From the NCBI GenBank assembly GCA_016713925.1, contig JADJOH010000007.1, positions 1,289,501-1,353,500 on the forward strand: a stretch of 64,000 nucleotides of DNA, given 5' to 3'. The DNA comes from Bacteroidota bacterium. Its GTDB lineage: Bacteria > Bacteroidota > Bacteroidia > AKYH767-A > OLB10. The notes under the pieces are model-generated. The model had not been told where the DNA came from and did no database searches. It was given only the letters and a program-made list of their open reading frames with translations. The translations under genes and the position numbers were made by a program. Shown here in pieces: positions 56,322-63,668 of the stretch (position 1 is its first letter; every line of letters starts with the position of its first letter).

Positions 56322-57208
56322 TAATTCGAAATCAGCTTTAAATTATCAACGTAAACGGTACCTTCTGTCAATCCTCCTTCCAGCGCTACGCGAAAATAAA
56401 TCTTGAACTTCAGCACATCCGAATTCGCGTTTACATAGGGGCCTAAACGAATATAAATTTTGTTCCAGTCCGGTTTTGTATTCAGGCGAATGATCGGAAT
56501 TGTTTTTTCACCGGAGAACGTGGTACCCAAAAAGCCCATAATAAAAGGCTGTGTGCAGCGATAATCCATTTCTAAATAAACATCCTTTCCGGGTGTAAGT
56601 TGATAGCCATCACCAACGGTCCGGCATTCTATAAAATTTGCCGCGGTCGTCACCTGCATTTTCAGACTTCGCCGACCTTCAAAAACATCAACAGAATCAG
56701 GTAAGATGTTGGCAAGGCTAATTCCTGTTGTATCCAGACTGATACCACCACCGCTGGTATCCTTTTCAAAATCTTCGAACCAGGTATACTGTAGGGCAGG
56801 GAAGTAGGCTACAGTTATTGTATCCAGTCCACTTACCTGACCGGGAATAAGGTCAACATCTGTTTCAAAAAATCGATATAAAGGATAAAATTCATTCGTA
56901 GAGGCGATACCATTTGCTTCAATTCCCGCAGCGAAACTAATTTTTTTCTTACCACTTCCCAAAATCGGAAAACGAGCCGGTAATTCATAGGTCCCTACAT
57001 AAGCACCATCTGCAAATACCCATACATCAGTGATCTTACCTGAGGCTGATCCCTGAGTCGGATAATTTGAAGTTGTTTTAAATCCCTTTACTTCGATATA
57101 GGCAGGAATTTCTTCATCAGGATTGATCAGATTACATGAAGCAAGGCAAAGTAAAATAGCTGGAAACAACCAATACGAAATCACTTGAATTTTCTTCATC
57201 TTCTTCAA
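56321..57208 (-). CDS. Lipoprotein with a carbohydrate-binding-like C-terminal domain
   Basis: 295 residues. Lipobox LASC with Cys25. Early part: PAYIEVKGFKTTSNYPTQGS, then KITDVWVFADGAYVGTYELP. The second half (WFEDFEKDTSGG, VFEGRRSLKMQVTTAANFIE, KDVYLEMDYRCTQPFIMGFL, GTVYVDNLKLIS) has the jelly-roll pattern of carbohydrate-binding modules. No catalytic motif. It lies between a sugar oxidoreductase and the sugar-phosphate transferase, so a role in surface glycan handling is a reasonable inference. Confidence 0.8.
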   Translation of the reverse strand: MKKMKKIQVISYWLFPAILLCLASCNLINPDEEIPAYIEVKGFKTTSNYPTQGSASGKITDVWVFADGAYVGTYELPARFPILGSGKKKISFAAGIEANGIASTNEFYPLYRFFETDVDLIPGQVSGLDTITVAYFPALQYTWFEDFEKDTSGGGISLDTTGISLANILPDSVDVFEGRRSLKMQVTTAANFIECRTVGDGYQLTPGKDVYLEMDYRCTQPFIMGFLGTTFSGEKTIPIIRLNTKPDWNKIYIRLGPYVNANSDVLKFKIYFRVALEGGLTEGTVYVDNLKLISN

Positions 57209-57220
57209 TTCAGCTTAGTA

Positions 57221-58210
57221 CTATGAAACAATAGAGGGGAGTAATTTCAATTTATCAATGACCTGATAGGCCACATTCAAAGCGGCGTACCCGTCATCAA
57301 TAGAAACTTTAGGTGTTTTATCCTCTACAATGGCTTCGGCAAAAGATCTTAACTCCTCCCGGATTGCGTTGGAATCTTCGACACCGGGATTCTCAAAATA
57401 TATTTGCTTTACCGGCTTTCCATCACCCATTTCAAGAAGAACGGCTAGTGGATCAGGATCACCCTCTACTTCTTTCAGGCGAACGACTTCAGTGCTCTTT
57501 TTGAGAAAATCAACGGAGATATAAGCATCCCGTTGGAAGAATCTTGTTTTTCGCATATTCTTCAATGATATTCTGCTTGCCGTCAAATTCGCCACACATC
57601 CGTTATCAAATTCTATACGGGCATTAGCGATATCAGGTGTATCACTGACTACAGCAACTCCACTTGTACTTATCTTTTTCACTGATGATCTCACCACGCT
57701 TAAAACAATATCAATATCGTGAATCATCAAATCAAGTACCACCGAAACATCAGTACCTCGTGGATTGAATTGTGCCAGTCTATGCGTTTCAATAAACATC
57801 GGTTGATGCAGATAAGGGCTTGCTGCTTTAAATGCAGGATTAAACCGCTCTACATGTCCTATTTGAACTTTCATATCCGCCTCTTTCGCCAGGCGAATAA
57901 GGTCTTTGGATTCCTGCAAGGTATTGGCTAAAGGTTTTTCAATAAATACATGCCTTGACATCCGTAATGCTTTGCTGGCACATTCATAATGATTCACGGT
58001 AGGTGTTACTACATCAACCACCTCCACTTGCTCAATCAGCTCCTCCATGGTTTTAAAATTCCTGATACCCAGTTCCTGACTTACCTTTTCGGAGGTTATA
58101 GGATCCGGGTCATAAAACCCAACCAACTCATATACATCCTTTAACTCAAGGATCTGTCTTAAATGAATTTTACCCAGATGCCCTGCGCCTAACACACCAA
58201 CTTTCAACAT
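57221..58210 (-). CDS. Gfo/Idh/MocA-family NAD(P)-dependent oxidoreductase
   Basis: 329 residues from the ATG at 58210 (MLKVGVLGAGHLGKIHLRQI). A -7 box 14 nt upstream supports this start; a frame open to 58315 would overlap the divergent pcm gene. Rossmann motif GVLGAGHLG, TPTVNHYECA, HVFIEKPLANTLQES (the E-K-P catalytic/cofactor motif), QIGHVERFNPAF and DLMIHDIDIVLSVV (conserved Asp/His pair). Members oxidise or reduce sugars, often nucleotide sugars. The operon context points to a sugar precursor for surface polysaccharide. Confidence 0.9.
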   Translation of the reverse strand: MLKVGVLGAGHLGKIHLRQILELKDVYELVGFYDPDPITSEKVSQELGIRNFKTMEELIEQVEVVDVVTPTVNHYECASKALRMSRHVFIEKPLANTLQESKDLIRLAKEADMKVQIGHVERFNPAFKAASPYLHQPMFIETHRLAQFNPRGTDVSVVLDLMIHDIDIVLSVVRSSVKKISTSGVAVVSDTPDIANARIEFDNGCVANLTASRISLKNMRKTRFFQRDAYISVDFLKKSTEVVRLKEVEGDPDPLAVLLEMGDGKPVKQIYFENPGVEDSNAIREELRSFAEAIVEDKTPKVSIDDGYAALNVAYQVIDKLKLLPSIVS

Positions 58211-58224
58211 ATTGGAAATTTTTA

Positions 58225-58232
58225 CAAAATTA
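58225..58232 (-). promoter_or_regulatory. -7 box (TAATTTTG) of the Gfo/Idh-lipoprotein-transferase operon
   Basis: Exact consensus on the minus strand, 14 nt before the ATG at 58210. Confidence 0.65.
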
Positions 58233-58310
58233 TTCGTTTTTAGCATGCCCTCTGTTGAAAAGAGGTCAGGAATTTTATGAGAAACGTAAAATATTTCATT
58301 CATGGCTCGG

Positions 58311-58318
58311 TACATTTG
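58311..58318 (+). promoter_or_regulatory. pcm -7 box (TACATTTG)
   Basis: Exact consensus, seven bases before the ATG at 58326. The upstream ATG at 58302 would place the box inside the coding sequence. Confidence 0.65.
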
Positions 58319-58325
58319 TTCTCAA

Positions 58326-58976
58326 ATGCTTCAGGATTCATTCAGACATCAAGGCCTTCGCAGGCAATTAGTTGCGCAGTTACGCGAAAAGGGAATTCAA
58401 AATGAAATGGTACTGGAGGCCATTGGAAAAATTCCACGACATCTGTTCATGGACAATGCATTTTTGGAGTTTGCCTATCAGGACAAAGCTTTTCCTATTG
58501 CTTGTGGACAAACTATATCTCAACCTTTTACTGTTGCTTACCAAACCCAATTACTCGACCCGGCAAAGGGTGAAAAAGTATTGGAAATCGGGACCGGAAG
58601 CGGATATCAATCTGCTGTATTGGCTGAGTCGGGTGCCAAAGTATTTTCTATTGAGCGGCATAAACCTTTGCATGAAGAAACGAGGAAAAGGCTTGACCAG
58701 TTAAATTACTTCAGTATTAAAACGCATTACGGAGATGGATTCAAGGGCCTTCCCGCTTTTGCTCCCTTTGATAAGATATTAGTAACCTGCGGTGCTCCTG
58801 AAATTCCTCAAATACTTTTAGGACAACTTAAAGTAGGAGGGATCATGGTTATTCCGGTAGGTTCTTTAACCGAGCAGGTGATGACCACCGTAATCAAAAA
58901 GCCCGGTGGTGAAATAGAAATTATTCATTTCGACACTTTTCGATTTGTCCCTATGCTTGGTGACAAAGTTCGTTGA
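58326..58976 (+). CDS. pcm: Protein-L-isoaspartate O-methyltransferase
   Basis: 216 residues from ATG 58326 (MLQDSFRHQGLRRQLVAQLR), start chosen from the promoter box. Contains FAYQDKAFPIACGQTISQPF, the PCM active-site segment, then VLEIGTGSGYQSAVLAES (SAM motif I), THYGDGFKGLPAFAPFDKIL and GGIMVIPVG. It methylates isoaspartyl residues in aged proteins to start their repair. Divergent from the sugar oxidoreductase operon; monocistronic, followed by a terminator. Confidence 0.95.
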   Translation: MLQDSFRHQGLRRQLVAQLREKGIQNEMVLEAIGKIPRHLFMDNAFLEFAYQDKAFPIACGQTISQPFTVAYQTQLLDPAKGEKVLEIGTGSGYQSAVLAESGAKVFSIERHKPLHEETRKRLDQLNYFSIKTHYGDGFKGLPAFAPFDKILVTCGAPEIPQILLGQLKVGGIMVIPVGSLTEQVMTTVIKKPGGEIEIIHFDTFRFVPMLGDKVR

Positions 58977-59004
58977 TATTAAATGATTTATAAAATAGAA
59001 TATA

Positions 59005-59036
59005 AAAGCCTCATGACATTGTGTCGTGAGGCTTTC
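59005..59036 (+). terminator. Terminator of pcm
   Basis: AAAGCCTCATGACA / TGTCGTGAGGCTTT, 14 bp with one T-G wobble and a three-base loop, followed by TTTCTTAAT, a weak T-tract. Confidence 0.7.
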
Positions 59037-59129
59037 TTAATCGCATGTCACTATGTCTGAATATTTGGAGTTTTTTTGGACTGGTATACCAATTGATAAT
59101 GGGTGTTTTGAACTATAAAATCTAAAAAA

Positions 59130-59569
59130 ATGACACTCATTAAATTCAAAAACGAAAGTCCGGCCCGGACATTATTCCCTAACTCAGTTGATCTATTCAA
59201 CGAATTCTTCAGTGACTATGCAGGATCTGATTTCAGAAAATGGAATGCACCAGCCGTAAACATCAGTGAGAACGAAACCATGTACAAATTAAACCTGGCT
59301 GTTCCCGGATTAAAAAGGAAGACTTCAAAATTGCACTGGAAGAAAACACCTTAGTGGTTAGCGCTGAACGTAAGCAGGAAAGCAATGAAAAAACCGAACG
59401 CTATACAAGGAAGGAATTTTCATTCTCCTCTTTTACACGCAGATTCAGTCTTCCTGAAAATGTAGATCAGGCTGGTATTGTTGCCAATTACGAGGATGGA
59501 ATTATGGAATTGCAACTGCCGAAGAAAGCGGAAGAAAAGCCAAAAGCCAGAGAAATAAGTATCAAATAA
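59130..59569 (+). CDS. Hsp20/alpha-crystallin small heat-shock protein, one frameshift
   Basis: 146 residues when one A in the run at 59312-59316 is restored (VPGLKKEDFKIALEENTLVV). N-terminus MTLIKFKNESPARTLFPNSV; alpha-crystallin domain WNAPAVNISENETMYKLNLA, then KTERYTRKEFSFSSFTRRFS, LPENVDQAGIVANYEDGIME and LQLPKKAEEKPKAREISIK, the class A small Hsp pattern with the GIL-like IMELQLPKK strand. It holds unfolding proteins for ATP-dependent chaperones. A single gene with a strong terminator. Confidence 0.92.
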
Positions 59570-59600
59570 TTTTACGCAAAAAGCGTATCGCAAATCACAT

Positions 59601-59637
59601 AAAATGCCTGTCCATTCTTCGGACGGGCATTTTTACT
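59601..59637. terminator. Strong terminator after hsp20
   Basis: AAAATGCCTGTCC / GGACGGGCATTTT with one wobble, loop ATTCTTC, then TTACTTTA. Works in either direction. Confidence 0.82.
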
Positions 59638-59730
59638 TTATAAACAACAGCAATAGGTAAAACACTTTCCTATGAATGTTAACGCTATAAATTGATTCTC
59701 ATAGACTACTTTCGCAGGCAGAATCTGCAT

Positions 59731-60537
59731 ATGAGCACAAAGAAGAAGACGATAAAAAAATCCGGCAAACCCGTCATATTGGTGACCAACGATGATGGTA
59801 TAACGGCACCGGGCATACGCAATTTAGTAGAAGCGATGAAATTGATAGGGAAAGTAATTGTGGTCGCTCCGGATAGCCCTCAATCCGCTATGGGTCATGC
59901 AATTACAATCAACAAACCGCTGCGATTGGATAAGGTAAATGTCTTTGAAGGAGTGGATTCATGGCAATGTTCAGGTACTCCTGTTGATTGTGTGAAACTT
60001 GCGGTCAATCAAATTTTGCATAAAAAACCGGATTTATGTGTTTCCGGAATTAATCATGGCTCAAACTCTTCTATTAATGTGATTTATTCAGGTACGATGT
60101 CCGCAGCAATGGAAGGTGCCATTGAAGGTATTCCAAGTATCGGCTTCAGTCTTTTGAATTACAGTATGGAGGCTGACTTTTCACCTTCAAGAAAAATAAT
60201 TGACAAAGTAGTTCGCAACATTTTAAAGATTGGCTTACCGGAAGGAACATTGCTCAACGTGAATATTCCAAATCTGCCTATTTCGAAGATAAAAGGAATT
60301 CGAATTTGTCGACAGGCAAATGCAAAATGGAAAGAAGAATTTGATGAACGCAAGGATCCTTATGGGCGCACCTATTATTGGCTGACAGGTAAGTTCATCA
60401 ATTTCGATAGTGGTGATGATACGGATGAATGGGCATTACAAAACGGGTATGTTTCTGTAGTTCCGGTCCAGTTCGACTTCACTGCTCATCACGCCATTCC
60501 TCATTTAAACACCGTGAAATGGCATGAAAAAATTTAA
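59731..60537 (+). CDS. surE: 5'/3'-nucleotidase SurE
   Basis: 268 residues from ATG 59731 (MSTKKKTIKKSGKPVILVTN); the longer frame would include TACTTTCG, a near-consensus promoter box at 59707-59714. Motifs VTNDDGITAPGIRNLVEAMK (metal-binding Asp-Asp), SPQSAMGHAITI, CSGTPVDCVKLAV, CVSGINHGSNSSINVIYSGT and MSAAMEGAIEG. It dephosphorylates nucleoside monophosphates. First gene of an overlapping four-gene operon ending in lpxB. Confidence 0.95.
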   Translation: MSTKKKTIKKSGKPVILVTNDDGITAPGIRNLVEAMKLIGKVIVVAPDSPQSAMGHAITINKPLRLDKVNVFEGVDSWQCSGTPVDCVKLAVNQILHKKPDLCVSGINHGSNSSINVIYSGTMSAAMEGAIEGIPSIGFSLLNYSMEADFSPSRKIIDKVVRNILKIGLPEGTLLNVNIPNLPISKIKGIRICRQANAKWKEEFDERKDPYGRTYYWLTGKFINFDSGDDTDEWALQNGYVSVVPVQFDFTAHHAIPHLNTVKWHEKI

Positions 60538-60823
60538 ATTAAAGGACAATATTTTTGTCGGTATCCTGCTTGGAGCCATTGCTCTTCTTTCTCTTTATTT
60601 TCTTCTCACTGCCATCGATATCGTATTTTTAAACTATGCAGATCGACCATTCTTCATTCGCCCGGATTCAAAACAATTACTACTGCTCGCCACTTTGATC
60701 ATTCTCTTCAGGAATCAGATAAAAGAAGGAGAGATTGAATTGGCAAAAGGATTTTTTCTCACGTTGTTTTGCAGTGTCTTGCTCTATCTGGTACAGAAGA
60801 AGACTAATTTCGCTTTATGGTAA
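60524..60823 (+). CDS. Small membrane protein in the surE-lpxB operon (first)
   Basis: 99 residues, overlapping surE by 14 nt. Three hydrophobic segments: NIFVGILLGAIALLSLYFLL, QLLLLATLIILF and GFFLTLFCSVLLYLV. A basic N-terminus (MKKFKLKD). The loop YADRPFFIRPDSKQ should lie outside if the N-terminus is cytoplasmic. Family unknown to me. The overlap with both neighbours makes it a real gene. Confidence 0.75.
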   Translation: MKKFKLKDNIFVGILLGAIALLSLYFLLTAIDIVFLNYADRPFFIRPDSKQLLLLATLIILFRNQIKEGEIELAKGFFLTLFCSVLLYLVQKKTNFALW

Positions 60824-61125
60824 ATCAATCAAAGTATCGGCTTAAAGACCGGTTTATGACCGGATTTGTTCCCGGGTTACTTATGCCACTATTGGGTTTT
60901 TACGTCTATTATTTGCTCTTTTTCGGATACATGACCTTCGACCATTTCATTGATCATGTCATCAAAGCAAACATTGCTGTATCGGTATTGAGTCTTGGAG
61001 CCATATTAAATCTCGGACTATTCTTTCTATTCTATAAAAAGGAAACGGATAAAGCTGCTCAGGGAGTAATAGGTGCTACTTTTATCTATGCTTTCATTGT
61101 CTTCTACTTTAAAATCCTCTCATGA
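60817..61125 (+). CDS. Small membrane protein in the surE-lpxB operon (second)
   Basis: 102 residues, overlapping the previous gene by 7 nt and lpxB by 4 (ATGA). Three spans: FVPGLLMPLLGFYVYYLLFF, IAVSVLSLGAILNLGLFFLF and VIGATFIYAFIVFYF. The length and layout echo the preceding protein, with both starting K-L-K-D/R-L-K-D, so the two may be a diverged pair acting together. Function unknown; lipid A-related by position only. Confidence 0.75.
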   Translation: MVNQSKYRLKDRFMTGFVPGLLMPLLGFYVYYLLFFGYMTFDHFIDHVIKANIAVSVLSLGAILNLGLFFLFYKKETDKAAQGVIGATFIYAFIVFYFKILS

Positions 61126-62249
61126 AGTATTATATTATAGCGGGAGAAGCCTCCGGCGATTTACACGGAAGCAATCTCATACAAGCTTTAAAGAAGGATG
61201 ATTTGAAGGCAGAATTCCGTTGCTGGGGAGGAGATTTGATGGAAGATCAGGGGGCTGTCATAGTGAAGCATTACCGGGATCTGGCATTCATGGGTTTTTT
61301 AGAAGTGGTGGCTAACCTTCGGACCATTCTTCGCAATCTTTCTTTTTGTAAGCAGGATATTCTGGACTGGAAACCGGATGCTATCATCTTAATCGATTAT
61401 CCCGGATTTAACTTACGCATAGCAGAATTTGGTAAAAAAGCAGGCATAAAAATAATCTATTATATCTCTCCCCAAATATGGGCCTGGAAGGAATCCCGAA
61501 TTAATAGAATTAAGAGAGATGTCGATAAAATGTTTGTCATACTCCCTTTTGAGAAAGAATTCTATCATCAAAGAGGGATGGAAGTTGAATTTGTTGGCCA
61601 CCCCTTAATCGATGCTATCGGAAACAGAAAGTGGGCAGAGGATGATTGGGAAAAACGGAATAATATACCTGAAGGTAAAAAGTTGATTGCGCTTTTACCC
61701 GGAAGCAGAAAACAGGAAATAGAAACAATGCTTCCTATTATGCTTAGTGCTACAGAAAATCTGGACCAATTTCATTTTATTTTAGCTGTAGCTCCATCAC
61801 AACCACTGGAATTATACCTTGAAATTATCGGGGCGAGAAAAGATATTACTCTGATCCGGAATCAAACCTATGCCATCCTGAGTAAATCATCAGCCGCACT
61901 TGTGACCAGTGGTACAGCAACGCTGGAAACGGCATTGTTTGGTGTACCCGAGGTGGTTTGTTACAAAGGGAATGTGCTTTCCTACTGGATAGCCCGACAG
62001 TTGGTTAAAGTAAAATACATTTCGTTGGTCAATTTAGTAATGGATCAGGAGATCGTGAAGGAGCTGATTCAAGATGAACTTCAACCAAAAAATTTGCAAT
62101 CTGAGTTGATGAAACTGTTTGACAGGGAATCAAGACAAACCATGTTAAAATCATTTGAAGCACTCAAAATCAAGCTAGGTGGGCAAGGCGCATCCAAAAA
62201 TACAAGTAATTTAATTATCAAGTATTTAAGTGATTTATCTAAAGTTTAA
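61122..62249 (+). CDS. lpxB: Lipid-A-disaccharide synthase
   Basis: 375 residues. Motifs YYIIAGEASGDLHGSNLIQA, YRDLAFMGFLEVVANLRTIL, IDYPGFNLRIAEFGKKAG, YISPQIWAWKESRINRIKRD, EFVGHPLIDAI, LLPGSRKQEIETMLPIML and VTSGTATLETALFGVPEVVC. A GT19 enzyme joining UDP-diacylglucosamine and lipid X to give the lipid A disaccharide, at the inner membrane. Its presence shows the cell makes LPS. The last gene of the surE operon; terminator follows. Confidence 0.97.
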   Translation: MKYYIIAGEASGDLHGSNLIQALKKDDLKAEFRCWGGDLMEDQGAVIVKHYRDLAFMGFLEVVANLRTILRNLSFCKQDILDWKPDAIILIDYPGFNLRIAEFGKKAGIKIIYYISPQIWAWKESRINRIKRDVDKMFVILPFEKEFYHQRGMEVEFVGHPLIDAIGNRKWAEDDWEKRNNIPEGKKLIALLPGSRKQEIETMLPIMLSATENLDQFHFILAVAPSQPLELYLEIIGARKDITLIRNQTYAILSKSSAALVTSGTATLETALFGVPEVVCYKGNVLSYWIARQLVKVKYISLVNLVMDQEIVKELIQDELQPKNLQSELMKLFDRESRQTMLKSFEALKIKLGGQGASKNTSNLIIKYLSDLSKV

Positions 62250-62279
62250 ATTTAATCTTTTCTCAGTAAAAACAAAAGA

Positions 62280-62314
62280 AAAAACCGCCGTTCTTTTCAG
62301 ATACGACGGTTTTT
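62280..62314. terminator. Bidirectional terminator between lpxB and ssb
   Basis: AAAACCGCCGT / ACGACGGTTTT with one mismatch, 11-nt loop, flanked by A and T runs on both sides, so usable by both convergent genes. Confidence 0.75.
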
Positions 62315-62334
62315 AATAGGAGGGAAGTCCCCTC

Positions 62335-62691
62335 TCAGCTTTCGGCTTGATCGCCGGCCCAGTTACTTAAAATCAGTACTTCATTTACCTGAATCTCCGT
62401 AACGGACTTCTTGTTGCCCTGTTTATCCAGATAACTCTTGTTCACGAGTTTACCTTCCACAGCAACTTTACTGCCTACACGAGTATATTGTTCAAATATC
62501 TCAGCAGTCTTACCCCAGGCAACCAGATTATGCCATTGGGTCTCATCTACACGTTCGCCTTTGGCGTTACGGTAGCTTTCATTGGTAGCCAGGGTGACCT
62601 TTGCCAGTTTTTTCCCACCCTGCATGGATTTAATTTCGGGAGTAAATCCCAGGTTTCCGATCAGGTTAACCTTGTTCTTTAATGAGTTCAT
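62335..62691 (-). CDS. ssb: Single-stranded DNA-binding protein, short form
   Basis: 118 residues. OB-fold: NLIGNLGFTPEIKSMQGGKK, LAKVTLATNESYRNAKGERV, DETQWHNLVAWGKTAEIFEQ, GSKVAVEGKLVNKSYLDKQG and SVTEIQVNEVLIL. It binds single-stranded DNA during replication and repair. The protein ends SNWAGDQAES straight after the fold, lacking the Gly/Pro linker and acidic D-D-I/L-P-F tip used by most SSBs to recruit partners. It may be a secondary SSB. A CATCTTTG box (one mismatch) lies 50 nt upstream of its ATG. Confidence 0.92.
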   Translation of the reverse strand: MNSLKNKVNLIGNLGFTPEIKSMQGGKKLAKVTLATNESYRNAKGERVDETQWHNLVAWGKTAEIFEQYTRVGSKVAVEGKLVNKSYLDKQGNKKSVTEIQVNEVLILSNWAGDQAES

Positions 62692-63070
62692 GTGCTTTCT
62701 TTTTTAATGATTGTTGATTTTCAGGTGCACACCAATTGTCGACGATGCAAAGATGTGGTGGTTGGCGTGGAATAGTCGTTTAATAAGCGTTTACAGTCGT
62801 ATACAATTGTAGAAACTATTTTTAGCATAGAGGATTCCTATGAAACGCTCCGTATAAACGTTTGTATTCGTTTAAAAAAAACGGTGTAAATATCTGATTA
62901 GAAGTTATTCCACCTTGAAATGTGGATAAACAACTAAATTTCAACTTGGAACCGGCTGGAAACCGACTTACTTTCGTCATCAGTTCTTATAGAATCAACG
63001 CCATTCGGATAAATTTTCAAATCGCCGAAAACAAGCCTGGTCAGCTCTAATCATTTTAATATAACCACCT
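62692..63070. other. Intergenic region between ssb and the zinc-finger gene
   Basis: Divergent regulatory region, 379 nt, with no gene. It contains several CGTTTA/TAAACG words (about 62780-62890), including the palindrome AAACGTTT near 62852, and a CATCTTTG box for ssb. No clear promoter box was found for the plus-strand gene. Confidence 0.45.
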
Positions 63071-63478
63071 ATGAAAAAGAAATGTATCGATTGCGGAGAC
63101 GCTATCATTGGAAGATCGGATAAGAAATTCTGCTCAGATATGTGCAGAAACACCCATCACAACAAATACAATGGGTATAGAAATGCCTTAATGCGCCACG
63201 TCAATAACAAGTTAAGAAAGAACCGTAAAATCCTATTTGATTTGGAAAAATCCAATAAAGTCCATTTAACCCGGGAGGAATTATCTATCATAGGATTCGA
63301 CTGGCAATATTTTACCGAAGAGCGGAAGAGCAAGGCAGGAATCAGCAGGTATTGCTACGACTACGGTATTTACTGTGAACAGGATGATCGTATAGATGTT
63401 ATTTGCAAACCATATATCGGCAGAAATCACAAAGGAAATTACGGTATAGCCGCTGAAGAACAGAAGCAGTATTCCTAA
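63071..63478 (+). CDS. Small zinc-finger (zinc-ribbon) protein
   Basis: 135 residues. N-terminal CxxC...CxxxC motif: KKKCIDCGDAIIGRSDKKFC and SDMCRNTHHNKYNGYRNALM, with Cys5, Cys8, Cys21 and Cys25 as likely zinc ligands. The rest has basic helices (MRHVNNKLRKNRKILFDLEK) and SIIGFDWQYFTEERKSKAG with YCYDYGIYCEQDDRIDVICK. A conserved-looking Bacteroidota family of unknown function; nucleic-acid binding is a reasonable inference. Confidence 0.75.
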   Translation: MKKKCIDCGDAIIGRSDKKFCSDMCRNTHHNKYNGYRNALMRHVNNKLRKNRKILFDLEKSNKVHLTREELSIIGFDWQYFTEERKSKAGISRYCYDYGIYCEQDDRIDVICKPYIGRNHKGNYGIAAEEQKQYS

Positions 63479-63496
63479 TTCGATGGATCAAAAAAC

Positions 63497-63662
63497 CACT
63501 GAATTGTTCGTTTCAGCGGTTCAATCATGAGATCATCTATTTAACATAAGTATCAATATAAAGGACTAAAATCTCACTTCGAAATCGCTCACTTTGTTCT
63601 ATAATTAACATTATGTTAAATAGTATTTAACTAAAAATGAGGGCATTAGCCCCCATTTTTAG
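63497..63662. terminator. Two hairpins between the convergent genes
   Basis: Plus-strand hairpin AACCACTGAA / TTCAGCGGTT (63495-63522) lacks a T-tract. The stronger one, CTAAAAATGAGGGC / GCCCCCATTTTTAG (63631-63662, one mismatch, four-base loop), has A/T flanks suited to terminate the minus-strand TPR gene. In between are an 11-bp inverted pair ATTTAACATAA / TTATGTTAAAT and the palindrome GTTAAATAGTATTTAAC (63614-63630). Confidence 0.65.
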
Positions 63663-63668
63663 TTTATT

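Noticed and set aside
58211..58315. N-terminal extension of the Gfo/Idh oxidoreductase
   Set aside because: A promoter box lies inside it, the Rossmann motif begins right at the ATG at 58210, and the extension would overlap pcm.
39894..59569. Calling the frameshifted core genes pseudogenes
   Set aside because: Most breaks are one-base homopolymer changes with conserved sequence on both sides, in genes the cell should need; error is the simpler reading.
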